This document shows positions 28,787 to 37,793 of a DNA stretch of 64,000 nucleotides, piece after piece. Made by a program: the position numbers and the translations under genes. The DNA lies in assembly GCA_026398815.1 (NCBI GenBank), contig JAPLSA010000014.1, positions 62,001 through 126,000 on the forward strand. Direction: 5' to 3'. This stretch comes from Gammaproteobacteria bacterium. Lineage in GTDB: Bacteria; Pseudomonadota; Gammaproteobacteria; Nevskiales; Nevskiaceae. Numbering within the stretch: the stretch's first letter is position 1; every line of letters begins with the position of its first letter. The notes under the pieces were generated by a model. It was not told the DNA's origin and did no database searches. It worked only from the letters and a program-made list of their open reading frames with translations.

Positions 28787-29593
28787 TCAGCTGACATCGT
28801 GTTCCGGTGCCGCCGGCTTGCCGTGGAAGCGGCCGCCGCGCAACCAGATCTTCAAGGCTTCCCAGTGAATGCCGGCGACGACCTTCAGGGTCATCAGCGG
28901 CATCCGCAACACCTGCGCCAGCACCGCGCCATCGCGCAGCGGCCGGCGTTCCCCGGCCAGGGTCGCGTCGAGGATCGGCACCCCGTCGCGCGTTTCGTGG
29001 ATCACCACCCGCAGCCGCTCGCCAGGGTCTTCCAGCGTGAAGCGGTAACGGCCGACGAGGTCGAAGAACGGTGACACGTGGAAGCACTTGTCCTTCTCAT
29101 GTGGCTGCTGATACGGCATCGGCTCGCCACCGGATGCGAGCAGGTAGCAGTGCTTCTCGCCGAAGGTGTTGCGGACCTCGGCGATCACCGCGCGCAGACG
29201 ACCGTCGCGGTGCTCGCAGTACCACAGCGAAATCGGGTTGAAGGCGAAGCCGAGCAGCCTCGGGAAGGCCAGCAGCCGGATGCGGCCGCCGTCCAGCGCG
29301 ATGCCGGCCTGCGCCAGCAGATCTTCGGCCCAGCGGCGCAAGCCGCCCGGCGCGCCGTTGCCGTGGTCGCGGTCATGGAAAGCCAGCAGATTGAAGCGGT
29401 TGCGCGACACTAGCCGCAGGCCGGCCACCGCTTCGTCGATGCGGTCGATGTCCCAGACGATGTAGAAGACCTTGTAGACGAAGCGGTACAGCGGCGCGAC
29501 CAGGCGCCGGTGCATGACACGGCTCGGGTACAGCGCGGCAGCCGGATCGCCGGTGGTGACCGGGCCTGCGTTTGCTGGCGCGGTGCCGGTCAT
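28787..29593 (-). CDS. DUF1365 family protein
   Basis: The 268-residue protein starts with PSRVMHRRLVAPLYRFVYKVFYI, the defining DUF1365 head. It contains FAFNPISLWYCE and EVRNTFGEKHCYLL in the middle and a VSPFFDLVGRYRFTLE segment. The biochemical role is unproven. Members are almost always encoded beside a FAD-dependent amine-oxidase-like protein and a cyclopropane synthase, as here, and are thought to take part in fatty-acid modification. The ATG start lies 4 bp after the stop of the FAD gene, so the genes are tightly coupled. Confidence 0.85.
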   Translation of the reverse strand: MTGTAPANAGPVTTGDPAAALYPSRVMHRRLVAPLYRFVYKVFYIVWDIDRIDEAVAGLRLVSRNRFNLLAFHDRDHGNGAPGGLRRWAEDLLAQAGIALDGGRIRLLAFPRLLGFAFNPISLWYCEHRDGRLRAVIAEVRNTFGEKHCYLLASGGEPMPYQQPHEKDKCFHVSPFFDLVGRYRFTLEDPGERLRVVIHETRDGVPILDATLAGERRPLRDGAVLAQVLRMPLMTLKVVAGIHWEALKIWLRGGRFHGKPAAPEHDVS

Positions 29594-29597
29594 GCGG

Positions 29598-30878
29598 CTA
29601 GAGCCCGACCGCCCAGGCCGGGAGACAGCTCGGATCGATGCCCTGCGCCGCCCGCAGTCCGGACTTCAGGCCATCCTCGTGGAAGCCGTAGCCGGTCCAG
29701 GCGCCGGCCCACCACAGGCCGCCGTTACCCTGGATCGCCGGCAGCTTCGCGTGCGTGATCTGGCTGGTCGCGGTGTACAGCGGGTGGTGGTAGACGGTGT
29801 CGTAGATGACCTTGTCGGCCGGCACCGGGCGCTGCGGGTTCAAGGTGACGATGTAGTTGGTCGGCCCCGGAAGGTGCTGCAGCAGGTTCATCCAGTAGCT
29901 GCCGGAGATCCGCTGGTCGTGCACCGCCGACACCGGATGCGTGTAGTTCCAGCTGGCCCAGGCGGCGCGGCGCTTCGGCAGGAAGCTGTCATCGGTGTGC
30001 AGGATCACCCGCGATTCGCTGTACGGAATGCCGGCCAGCACTTCGCGCTCGGACGCGCTGGCATCCTCCAGCAGCCGCAGCGCGGTATCGGAATGGGTGG
30101 CGCAGACCACGCGGTCGAAGTGCTGCTCGCCGTCGGCCAGCCGGACGATCACGCCGCCTTCGGCAGCCCGGCGGATACCGAGCGTCGGCGTTTCCAGCCG
30201 CAGCGCACCGCGATAGCGGGCCAGCAGCTGGCGGACATAGACATGGCTGCCGCCGGTCACCGAATGCCAGGTCGGCTGCTGGGTCGCGGTGAACAGGCTG
30301 TGGCTGTCGAAGAAGCGCATGAAGTCATCGGCCGGGTACTGCGCCGCCGCCTGCGGCGAGCAGCTCCAGATCATGCCGGCCATCGGCAGCAGGTAGTCCT
30401 GCTTCAGGCCTTCCGAATAGCCTTCGCGGTCGAGGAATTCGCCGAGCGAACCCTTGGGCAGCCGGCCCGACTTCAGCAGCGCGTTGCAGCGCTTGTTGAG
30501 CTTCAGGATGTCCAGCAGCATCCGGATGTGGCCGGGCTTGAACAGGTTGGTCCACTGCGCGAAGACGCTCCAGATCTGGTCGCTGCCCTTCCATTCGTAG
30601 CGGCCTTCGCCGATCGACACCGCGAACGACATGCTGGTCGGCCGCGTCGCCACGTCCAGTTCCCTGAACAGCGCGGTCAGGTTCGGATAGTTGATGCCGT
30701 TGTAGACGATCCAGCCGGTGTCGACGGCGATCGGCCCGGCCGGCGTCGAGATCGGGATGGTGTTGGTGTGGCCGCCGACGCGGCTGTCCTGCTCGATCAG
30801 CGTGACCGTGTGCTGGCGAGCCAGGAAATAGGCGGCGGACAGGCCGGAGATGCCGGAACCGATGACGGCGATGTTCAT
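29598..30878 (-). CDS. NAD(P)/FAD-dependent amine-oxidase-like flavoprotein of a lipid-modification cluster
   Basis: This 426-residue flavoprotein begins MNIAVIGSGISGLSAAYFLA (dinucleotide fold). It continues with the second FAD contact DSRVGGHTNT and closes with WWAGAWTGYGFHEDGLKSG, which binds the flavin in amine-oxidase/desaturase enzymes. Conserved synteny with DUF1365 and CFA synthase suggests it oxidises or desaturates an acyl chain rather than an amine. The Rhodobacter genes that make furan or methylated fatty acids under singlet-oxygen stress contain comparable enzymes, from memory. It follows tesA by 45 bp with no evident terminator. Confidence 0.82.
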   Translation of the reverse strand: MNIAVIGSGISGLSAAYFLARQHTVTLIEQDSRVGGHTNTIPISTPAGPIAVDTGWIVYNGINYPNLTALFRELDVATRPTSMSFAVSIGEGRYEWKGSDQIWSVFAQWTNLFKPGHIRMLLDILKLNKRCNALLKSGRLPKGSLGEFLDREGYSEGLKQDYLLPMAGMIWSCSPQAAAQYPADDFMRFFDSHSLFTATQQPTWHSVTGGSHVYVRQLLARYRGALRLETPTLGIRRAAEGGVIVRLADGEQHFDRVVCATHSDTALRLLEDASASEREVLAGIPYSESRVILHTDDSFLPKRRAAWASWNYTHPVSAVHDQRISGSYWMNLLQHLPGPTNYIVTLNPQRPVPADKVIYDTVYHHPLYTATSQITHAKLPAIQGNGGLWWAGAWTGYGFHEDGLKSGLRAAQGIDPSCLPAWAVGL

Positions 30879-30923
30879 GAGCGAGAAAGGGAAAGGGCCG
30901 GCATCTGTTTGCCGTGCGCGCTG

Positions 30924-31592
30924 TTACGGCGCAGCGGCAGCCCGGGATGCAGCCGGCGCACGCAGCACCGGCACCAGCTGCGGCCAGACGGCATCGAGCA
31001 GCAGCGGCTGGGCGGCGGTGTTGGGGTGGATGCCATCGTCCTGGAACCATTTCGGGCGGTCATCGGCCACCGGCGCCAGGAAGAACGGCACCAACGGCGT
31101 GCGGGTGGCCTCAGCGACTTCGGCGAACGCCTTCTGGAAGCGTTCGGTCATCAGCTGCCCGTAGTTCGACGGGATGCGCATCTCGAACAGCAGCGGCGTC
31201 GCCCCGGCCTTGCGCGCCAGCACGATCATCGTTTCGAGATTGGCGCGCATGGCCTTCAGGCTCAGGCCGCGCAGGCCGTCGTTGCCGCCGAGTTCGATCA
31301 GCACCAGCGCCGGCCGGTGACGGGCCAGCGCCGCCGGCAGCCGCGACAACCCGCCGGCGGTCGTTTCGCCGCTGACCGAGCCGTTGACCACGGTCCAGCC
31401 GCGCAAGGATGCATCGGCTTGAGTTCCTAGCTTTTGTTCCAATAAACGAACCCATCCGCGCTGGCTGTCGACGCCATAGCCGGCGCTCAGCGAATCGCCC
31501 CAGACCAGGATCGTCTGCGCGGCGCGCAGCGGCCCGGCGGCGATCAGCGCGACGGTCAGCAGCAACCATCGGATCAGGAGTGTTGGACGCAT
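30924..31592 (-). CDS. tesA: Periplasmic SGNH esterase, TesA-like (acyl-CoA thioesterase I / arylesterase)
   Basis: The 222-residue protein has a signal peptide (about 1-25, ending LRAA). The GDSL catalytic block carries nucleophile Ser34 in WGDSLSAGYG. The oxyanion Gly (SGET), the GGND block and the final DGIHPN with the Asp/His pair are intact. Such enzymes hydrolyse thioesters, lysophospholipids and aryl esters in the periplasm. The ATG overlaps, head to head, the ATG of ybbA (shared CATG). The divergent tesA/ybbA-ybbP arrangement is the same as in E. coli, where these genes also overlap at their 5' ends. Confidence 0.9.
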   Translation of the reverse strand: MRPTLLIRWLLLTVALIAAGPLRAAQTILVWGDSLSAGYGVDSQRGWVRLLEQKLGTQADASLRGWTVVNGSVSGETTAGGLSRLPAALARHRPALVLIELGGNDGLRGLSLKAMRANLETMIVLARKAGATPLLFEMRIPSNYGQLMTERFQKAFAEVAEATRTPLVPFFLAPVADDRPKWFQDDGIHPNTAAQPLLLDAVWPQLVPVLRAPAASRAAAAP

Positions 31593-32280
31593 GAGCGCAG
31601 ACGCCAGCGGAGTGGGAACGACCGTGATTGTGGCTGAAAGGCTGACACAAAAGATCGTCAGCGGCGGCGAACAAATCGCCATCCTGGACGACCTGAGCCT
31701 GTCGATCCGGGCCGGCGAAACGGTGGCGATCGTCGGCGCTTCCGGCTCCGGCAAGACCACGCTGCTGTCGCTGCTGGCGGGGCTGGATTCACCCACGTCG
31801 GGTTCGATCATGCTGGCCGGCCAGCCACTTTCAAGCCTCGACGAGGACGGCCGCGCCGCGCTGCGCGCCGGCCGGGTCGGCTTCGTGTTCCAGTCGTTCC
31901 AGCTGCTGGCCGGGCTGACCGCGCTGGAGAACGTCATGCTGCCGGCCGAACTGGCCGGCCGCGCCGATGCCGAAAGCCTGGCCCGCGACACGCTGGCCAA
32001 GGTCGGCCTCGGCACGCGCACCGGCCACTACCCGTACCAGCTGTCCGGCGGCGAGCAGCAGCGGGTGGCGATCGCTCGCGCCTTCGCCGCGCAGCCGGAC
32101 ATCCTGTTCGCCGACGAGCCGACCGGCAATCTCGATGCCGCCACCGGCGCGCGGATCATCGACCTGCTGTTCCAGCTCAACCGCGAACGCGGCGCGACGC
32201 TGGTGCTGGTCACCCACGACATGGCGCTGGCGGCCCGCTGCGACCGGGTGCTGCGGCTCAACGCCGGGCGCATCGAATGA
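31591..32280 (+). CDS. ybbA: ABC transporter ATP-binding protein YbbA
   Basis: This 229-residue ATPase of the LolD/MacB-like class has Walker A GASGSGKTT (49-57), Q-loop FVFQSFQLL, signature LSGGEQQRVAIARA near 149 and Walker B ILFADEPTGNLD, with the switch His in LVTHDMA. It pairs with the FtsX-like permease encoded next; their ATGA overlap couples translation. AGGAG at 31576-31580 supports the ATG at 31591, although a GTG seven codons later is also possible. The family handles export or extraction of lipophilic molecules at the inner membrane; the substrate is not established. Confidence 0.92.
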   Translation: MSADASGVGTTVIVAERLTQKIVSGGEQIAILDDLSLSIRAGETVAIVGASGSGKTTLLSLLAGLDSPTSGSIMLAGQPLSSLDEDGRAALRAGRVGFVFQSFQLLAGLTALENVMLPAELAGRADAESLARDTLAKVGLGTRTGHYPYQLSGGEQQRVAIARAFAAQPDILFADEPTGNLDAATGARIIDLLFQLNRERGATLVLVTHDMALAARCDRVLRLNAGRIE

Positions 32281-34796
32281 GCGCGCCGGGCACGGCCAGC
32301 ACGGTCCGCTTCGCGCTGCAGCGGCTGCGCCGGGGCTGGACCAGCGGCGAGCTGCGGGTGCTGGTGCTGGCGCTGGCGATCGCGGCGGCGGCGGCGATCG
32401 CCGTCGGCCTGTTCACCGACCGCGTGCGGCGGGCGCTGGAAGCCGGTGCCGGCGAACAGCTCGGCGCCGATGCGGTGATCAACGGCCGCGATCCGCTGCC
32501 GGAATCGACGCTGGTGGCGCTGCGCGTGACCGGCGTGCGGCTGGTCGCCGTCACCAGCTTTCCAAGCGTGGTCGCCCGGGTCGACGGCGAGGACACCCAG
32601 CTGGCGACGATCAAGGGTGTGGAAGCCGGCTATCCGCTGCGCGGCGCGCTGCTGCTGGCGCGCGAGCCGTTCGGCACCACCGAGACGGCGCCGCCGCAAC
32701 CGGCCGCCGGCGAGGTCTGGGTCGACCTGCGGCTGTGGACCACGCTCGGCCTGCAACAGGGCGCCCAGCTGCAGGTCGGCAACCGGGCGCTGACGGTCAG
32801 CCGGCTGATCGTCGAGGAACCGGGCCGCACCGCCGGCTTCGGCGATCTGGCGCCGTCGCTGCTGATCAACGCCGACGAGCTGCCGGCCACCGGCCTGATC
32901 GGCCCGGGCAGCCGCCTGCAGATCAGCCTGCAGCTCGGCGGCACGCCGGCCGCGCTGGCGGCAGCCGCCGCCGTCACGCTGCCGCCCGGCTACCGCTATG
33001 TCACGCCGGAGAACGCCCGCCCGGAAATCCGCAATTCGATGGACCGCGCGCGCAGCTTCCTGAACATCGCCGTGCTGGCCACCCTGCTGCTGGCGGCGGC
33101 GGCGGTGGCGCTGTCGGCCCGCCAATACAGCCAGCGGCTGCGCGACGAGGTGGCGCTGCTGAAGGTGCTGGGCGCGCGCCGGGCCTTCATCCGCCGCAGC
33201 CTGCTGCTGCAGGTGCTGCTGCTGGGCCTCGTCGCCGGCGGGCTCGGCGCACTGGTCGGCGTCGGCGGGCAGGCGGTGCTGGCCGCCGTCGCCGCGCCGG
33301 TGATGAAGATCGCGCTGCCGCCGCCCGGCTGGCTGCCGCTGCCGGCGGTGCTGGGCCTGGTGCTGCTGATGCTGGCCGGCTTCGCGCTGCCGCCGGTGCT
33401 GGCCTCGGTCGACAGCGCACCGGTACGGGTGTTCCAGCGCGCCGCCGATCGCCAGCGCCGCCGTCCCTGGGGCGTGCTGGCGGCGGTGGCGGCAGTCGCC
33501 GCGCTGCTGTGGCTGCAGGCCGGCAGCCTGAAGCTGGCCGCCGTGGTGTTCGGCGGCACGCTGCTCACGGCCGGGGTGCTGGCGCTGTTCGCCTGGCTGC
33601 TGGTGCGCGGTCTGGCCGGCGTCCGCGCGCGCGGCGGCGTCGAGTGGCGCTTCGGCCTCGGCAACATCGCCCGACGCAAGGCGGCGGCGGTGGCCCAGAT
33701 CGTCGCGCTGGGCATCGCGCTGATGGCGCTGCTGCTGGTGACCGTGGTGCGCCATGACCTGCTGGCGAGCTGGCAGAACAAGCTGCCGCCGGAGACGCCG
33801 AACCAGTTCCTGATCGGCATCCTGCCGGAGCAGGTCGCGCCGCTGCAGGCGTTCTTCGCGGCGCACGGCCGGCCGGCGCTGACGCCGCAGCCGATGGTCC
33901 GCGCCCGGCTGACGGCGCTGCGCGGTGCGGAGGTCAGCGCCGACAGCTTTGAAGATCCGGAGACGCGGCGCTGGATCAACCGCGAGTTCAACCTGAGCTG
34001 GACCGCCGCGTTCGGTGACGACAGCCGCTTCCTCGAAGGCCAGCCCTGGGGCGCAGAGGCGCGCGGCAAGCCGTGGCTGATCGTCGACGACTACGCGGTC
34101 GAACGGCTGAAACTGAAGCTGGGCGACACGCTGACCCTGGATCTCGCCGGCACGCCGATCACGCTGGAAGTGCACGCGGTGCGCAAGATCAAGTGGGATT
34201 CGTTCAAGCCGAACTTCTTTCTGGTCACCCCGCCCGGCGTGCTCGACGCCGAGGGCCTGAGCGCGCCGCTGCAGTGGATCGCCAGCTTCTACCTGCCGCG
34301 CGAGCAGCGGGCGCTGCTGCGCGAACTGATCCGGGAATTCCCGAACGTCACCGCGCTGGATCTGGACGCCGCGCTGAACCAGGTGCGCGGCATCGTCGAT
34401 CGCATTGTCGGCGCGCTGGAGTTCATCTTCCTGTTCACGCTGCTGGCCGGCGTGGTGGTGATGATGGCGGTGATCGAGGGCTCGCGGGCCGACCGCGTGC
34501 GCGAAACCGGCGTGCTGCGCGCGCTCGGCGCCTCGCGGCGGGTGATCCGGCGCGGCCTGATCGCCGAGTACGCGGTGCTCGGCGGGCTGGCCGGCGCGGT
34601 GGCCGCGTTCGCCGCCCAGGCGCTGGCCTGGGGCCTGGCGGTCGGCGTGCTGGAACTGCCGTACGGGCCGCGGCCGCTGCTGTGGCTGGCCGGCACACTG
34701 GCCGGTGCGCTGATCGTCACCGCCGCCGGTTACCTGAGCCTGCGCCGGGTGCTGGACACGCCTCCGCGCACGGTGCTGGCCGGAGGCGCGGCATGA
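32277..34796 (+). CDS. ybbP: FtsX-like ABC transporter permease YbbP
   Basis: This large inner-membrane permease of 839 residues has a first helix near 25-45 and a long periplasmic domain to about 255. Two FtsX-type helix sets follow (LNIAVLATLLLAAAAVALSARQY and the C-terminal FTLLAGVVVMMAVIEG...LRALGASRRVIRRG). This matches the ten-helix MacB-like arrangement of YbbP, which has two soluble periplasmic regions. It overlaps ybbA and the next gene by ATGA in both cases, so all three are translated as a unit. No enzymatic motif is present; transport is powered by YbbA. Confidence 0.9.
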   Translation: MSAPGTASTVRFALQRLRRGWTSGELRVLVLALAIAAAAAIAVGLFTDRVRRALEAGAGEQLGADAVINGRDPLPESTLVALRVTGVRLVAVTSFPSVVARVDGEDTQLATIKGVEAGYPLRGALLLAREPFGTTETAPPQPAAGEVWVDLRLWTTLGLQQGAQLQVGNRALTVSRLIVEEPGRTAGFGDLAPSLLINADELPATGLIGPGSRLQISLQLGGTPAALAAAAAVTLPPGYRYVTPENARPEIRNSMDRARSFLNIAVLATLLLAAAAVALSARQYSQRLRDEVALLKVLGARRAFIRRSLLLQVLLLGLVAGGLGALVGVGGQAVLAAVAAPVMKIALPPPGWLPLPAVLGLVLLMLAGFALPPVLASVDSAPVRVFQRAADRQRRRPWGVLAAVAAVAALLWLQAGSLKLAAVVFGGTLLTAGVLALFAWLLVRGLAGVRARGGVEWRFGLGNIARRKAAAVAQIVALGIALMALLLVTVVRHDLLASWQNKLPPETPNQFLIGILPEQVAPLQAFFAAHGRPALTPQPMVRARLTALRGAEVSADSFEDPETRRWINREFNLSWTAAFGDDSRFLEGQPWGAEARGKPWLIVDDYAVERLKLKLGDTLTLDLAGTPITLEVHAVRKIKWDSFKPNFFLVTPPGVLDAEGLSAPLQWIASFYLPREQRALLRELIREFPNVTALDLDAALNQVRGIVDRIVGALEFIFLFTLLAGVVVMMAVIEGSRADRVRETGVLRALGASRRVIRRGLIAEYAVLGGLAGAVAAFAAQALAWGLAVGVLELPYGPRPLLWLAGTLAGALIVTAAGYLSLRRVLDTPPRTVLAGGAA

Positions 34797-35419
34797 GCGC
34801 GGCCCGCGAAGCGCGGCTGCCGCCGGCCACACTGGACGCCATCGAGGCCGAAGCCTGGACGCTGCTGGAAGCCGGCGGCCGCTCGTTCCGGGCGCCGTTC
34901 CACAGCGGCCAGATCGCCAGCATCGGCGCCGACGGCCCCAACGTCCGCACGGTGATCCTGCGCGGCGCCGATGCCGCCGGCCGGCGCATCTGCTGCCACA
35001 CCGATCGCCGCTCGCCGAAGTTCGCCGAACTGGCCGCCGATCCCCGGGTCGCCTGGACGCTGTACGACGAAGGGTCGCGACTGCAGTTCCGCGCCTGGGG
35101 CCACGCCCGCCTGCACCACGACGACGCCGTGGCCGACGAACGCTGGGCCGCCACCGTGCTGAACAGCCGGCGCGTCTACCAGGTGCTGGACGCGCCGGGC
35201 AGCACCAGCCCGCAGCCGACCGCCGGCACGCCGCCGGAACTCGACGACGGCCGCTGGACGATCGACTTCAGCGAGCGCGGCCGGGCCCATTTCGCGGTGG
35301 TGGAAACCGTCGTCCACAGGCTGGAAGCGCTGTACCTGCACCACGCCGGCCACCGGCGGGCGAGCTTCCGCTACGGCGCCGACGGCTGCCGTACGGCGGC
35401 GGACTGGCTAGTGCCGTGA
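34793..35419 (+). CDS. Pyridoxamine 5'-phosphate oxidase-related FMN-binding protein
   Basis: The 208-residue cytoplasmic protein has the split-barrel flavin-binding fold: RTVILRGAD (about 50-58), ICCHTDRRSPKFAELAADPRVAWTLYDEGSRLQFRAWGHARL and a C-terminal half that ends with an arginine-containing strand (RRASFRYG). This places it among PNPOx-like FMN flavoproteins of the Alr4036 sort, not the classical PdxH. True pyridoxamine phosphate oxidation is therefore unlikely, and its substrate is unknown. The start overlaps the ybbP stop (ATGA), which links it to the transporter operon. Confidence 0.83.
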   Translation: MSAAREARLPPATLDAIEAEAWTLLEAGGRSFRAPFHSGQIASIGADGPNVRTVILRGADAAGRRICCHTDRRSPKFAELAADPRVAWTLYDEGSRLQFRAWGHARLHHDDAVADERWAATVLNSRRVYQVLDAPGSTSPQPTAGTPPELDDGRWTIDFSERGRAHFAVVETVVHRLEALYLHHAGHRRASFRYGADGCRTAADWLVP

Positions 35420-35549
35420 CACCGGCCGGCTGCGCCGGCAGCGGGCGCGCACTGACAGGATCGGCCGGCCGATTGCGCCGATAATCGCGATGCCCGGCGC
35501 CCGCGTTGGCCGGCAACCTTCCTTCCTGTCCGTCCTCACCAGGTGCCCC

Positions 35550-36653
35550 GTGCTCCGATCCCTGCTCGCCCTGCTCTGCTGCACCATCCTGCTGCCGTCG
35601 GCGTTCGCCGATACCTGTCTGAACACCGACAAGGAAAAGTACGCCGACAACGACGTCCGCTCGTCCGACTACGGCAAGTGCAAGTCCACCGGGCCGGACA
35701 ACAGCTATGGCTCGGTGACCACCATCGGCAAGCAGATGGAAGGCATTCTGCAGCGCAATGCAGACGAGCCACGCCGGCAGATCAGCGCCGAGGAAAGCTC
35801 ATCGATCCGCGACCGCGATCGTGAACGCTTTGCGACCAGCCCATATTCGATCCTTTGCGAGGTCGAGGCCTGCGTCAATCCGCCATTGCCGTACCCGAAC
35901 GCGGCCACCACGCCGGAGCAGCAGCAGGCGATCCGCGAGGAGATCAAGGCGGCGATCGCGGCCGGCAAGCTGCTGGAAACCTATGGCGACGGCAGCTACG
36001 CGAAGAAGTGGGTCAGCGGCAGCGACCCGGTCGCCAACTGGAAGATGTGCGAAGTGGCGACCACCTTGACCCAGGCCTACGTCCACGGCACCAGCGTGAC
36101 GCCGGCCCAGAAGGACCCGGCCAAGGGCCTGGCGATCGCCCGTGCCGGCTGCGCGGCCAGCTGCGGCGGCACCTGCCTCGAACTCGGCCGCATCTTCGCC
36201 GCCGGCGATTCCGCAGCCCCGGGGGTCGACAAGATTCTCGGCAAGACACCGCACGAACAGACCGTGTTCGCGTTCGAGACCGCGATCCGCAACGGCATCA
36301 CCGCGGCCTACGAGCCGCTCGCCGACCTGAACCGCGAAATGCCGGCGCGCTACAAGGACAAGACCTATTTCAACCTGGTCGAGCTGGATACCGACAGCTA
36401 CTGGATCAACAGCTACACCGACCGCCGGCTGGCCTATCGCCAGTACCAGAAGTGCCTGAAGGCCGATCCGGCCAACCTGAACTGCGCGCGCGGCATCAAC
36501 CTGTTGCTGAAGGACGAGACCCCGAACCGCGGCGACGCCTACAAGCTCGCCAGCGACATCACCGCCGAGGACATCGCCTTCTACAAGGACTACCAGCAGA
36601 AGCTCGAAGCGCTGCTGTCCGCCGCGCAGAGCCCGGCCGCGCCGACGCCCTGA
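35550..36653 (+). CDS. Secreted cysteine-containing protein of unknown function
   Basis: I do not recognise this protein with confidence. From the GTG chosen, 367 residues start with a short signal peptide (VLRSLLALLCCTILLPSAFA). A longer ATG start at 35490 would add 20 residues before it. The mature part is hydrophilic with at least eight cysteines, among them pairs around ILCEVEACVN, CAASCGGTC, KCLK and LNCARG, so disulfides are likely in the periplasm. The C-terminal third is helical with repeat-like spacing (GLAIARAG...GRIFAAGD), loosely like Sel1/TPR solenoids. It stands alone between two unrelated units. Confidence 0.65.
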   Translation: MLRSLLALLCCTILLPSAFADTCLNTDKEKYADNDVRSSDYGKCKSTGPDNSYGSVTTIGKQMEGILQRNADEPRRQISAEESSSIRDRDRERFATSPYSILCEVEACVNPPLPYPNAATTPEQQQAIREEIKAAIAAGKLLETYGDGSYAKKWVSGSDPVANWKMCEVATTLTQAYVHGTSVTPAQKDPAKGLAIARAGCAASCGGTCLELGRIFAAGDSAAPGVDKILGKTPHEQTVFAFETAIRNGITAAYEPLADLNREMPARYKDKTYFNLVELDTDSYWINSYTDRRLAYRQYQKCLKADPANLNCARGINLLLKDETPNRGDAYKLASDITAEDIAFYKDYQQKLEALLSAAQSPAAPTP

Positions 36654-36675
36654 GCGGCAGGCCTTCGCGCGCCAT

Positions 36676-37575
36676 TCAGCCGGGTGTGGCCAGGCCGGCG
36701 GAGCGGCGGCTGGCCGGCGGCTCGACGATCACCGTGCAGGTCAGGCCGGACACCAGCACCACGCCGTCCGGCACGGTGTCGAGCGCGATCCGCACCGGCA
36801 CCCGCTGGGCCAGCCGCACCCAGTTGAAGGTCGGGTTGACGTCGGCCAGCAGGCGCGGGCCGAGCGGGTTGTCGCGATCGGTGATGCCGCGCGACACGCC
36901 GTCGACGTGGCCCTGCAGTTCCGGGCCGCCGCTCATCAGGCGGATGCGCACCGGGTCGCCTTCATGCAGGTACGGCAGCTTGGTTTCCTCGAAGTAGCCG
37001 TTGACCCGGAACGAGTGGGCGTCGACCAGCGCCAGCAGCGGCCGGCCGGCGCTGGCGTAGTCGCCGGCATGGACTTCCAGGTTGGTGATGTAGCCGTCGA
37101 CCGGCGCCCGCGGCTCGGTGCGCGCCAGGTTCAGCGCGGCGGTGTCGCGCGCCGCCTGGGCCTGGTGGTACAGCGCCGCAGCGGCCGCCGCCGTGGACGC
37201 CGCCGACTCGCGGCTTTCGCTCGACACCACGACGCCGGACAGGCTGGCGCGGCGCGCCGCCTCGCTGCGCTTCAGCGCGTAGTCGGCCTGGCGGGCGCTG
37301 ACGGCGGCCTCGGCCTCGGCCAGCGCGTGGCGATAGCGCTCGGCATCGATGCGCAGCAGCGGCTCGCCCTGGCGGACGCGCTGGTTTTCCCGCACCAGCA
37401 GCTCGGTCACCGGCCCGGAGACATCCGGGGCGATGGCGATCACATCGGCCTTGACCCGGCCGTCGCGAGTCCACGGCGAATACTGGTAGTGGCGCCACAG
37501 CGCCAGGCCGACGACCACGGCCACGGTGAAGATCAGAACGGTCAGCAGCGGGCGCAGCAGGTGTCGGACAGACAT
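36676..37575 (-). CDS. HlyD-family periplasmic adaptor subunit (AaeA/EmrA-like)
   Basis: This membrane-fusion protein has 299 residues and one N-terminal helix (about 10-28). A WRHYQYSPWTRDGRVKADVIAIAPDVSG biotinyl-lipoyl motif follows, then a coiled-coil hairpin (about 75-150) and a beta-barrel region with RAPVDGYITNLEVHAGDYASAGRPLLALVD. Sequence and order match AaeA of the aromatic-carboxylic-acid efflux system. It bridges the FUSC pump and the outer-membrane factor. It is the last gene of the minus-strand operon, 17 bp after the DUF1656 gene. An in-frame ATG 12 bp upstream is an alternative start. Confidence 0.88.
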   Translation of the reverse strand: MSVRHLLRPLLTVLIFTVAVVVGLALWRHYQYSPWTRDGRVKADVIAIAPDVSGPVTELLVRENQRVRQGEPLLRIDAERYRHALAEAEAAVSARQADYALKRSEAARRASLSGVVVSSESRESAASTAAAAAALYHQAQAARDTAALNLARTEPRAPVDGYITNLEVHAGDYASAGRPLLALVDAHSFRVNGYFEETKLPYLHEGDPVRIRLMSGGPELQGHVDGVSRGITDRDNPLGPRLLADVNPTFNWVRLAQRVPVRIALDTVPDGVVLVSGLTCTVIVEPPASRRSAGLATPG

Positions 37576-37592
37576 GGGCGGAACCATCGGGG

Positions 37593-37793
37593 TTAACGGT
37601 ACAGGGCCAGCCCGAGCGCCCCGAACAGGCAGACGAACAGGCTGAAGCGGAACAGCGCGGGATGCCAGACGCGGCCGTAGACGCCGAGCCGGCCCAGGCG
37701 GTTGTCGATCAGCCATTGCAGCCCGAAGGCGAACAGGAAGATCGGCAGCAGGGTCGGCACGAAGAAGCCGAACAGTTCGATTTCACGGGGCAT
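37593..37793 (-). CDS. DUF1656 family (AaeX-like) small membrane protein
   Basis: This 66-residue protein has two hydrophobic helices (about 8-27 and 46-64) separated by DNRLGRLGVYGRVWHPALFR. Members of DUF1656 sit between a FUSC pump and a HlyD adaptor in aromatic-acid efflux operons, as in this case. Its first 11 bp overlap the end of the FUSC gene. Its contribution to transport is not defined. Confidence 0.87.
   Translation of the reverse strand: MPREIELFGFFVPTLLPIFLFAFGLQWLIDNRLGRLGVYGRVWHPALFRFSLFVCLFGALGLALYR

Noticed and set aside
34073-34796. Longer reading frame upstream of the PNPOx-like gene inside ybbP
   Set aside because: It is arginine-rich out-of-frame sequence of ybbP. The ATG at 34793 overlapping the ybbP stop fits the operon.
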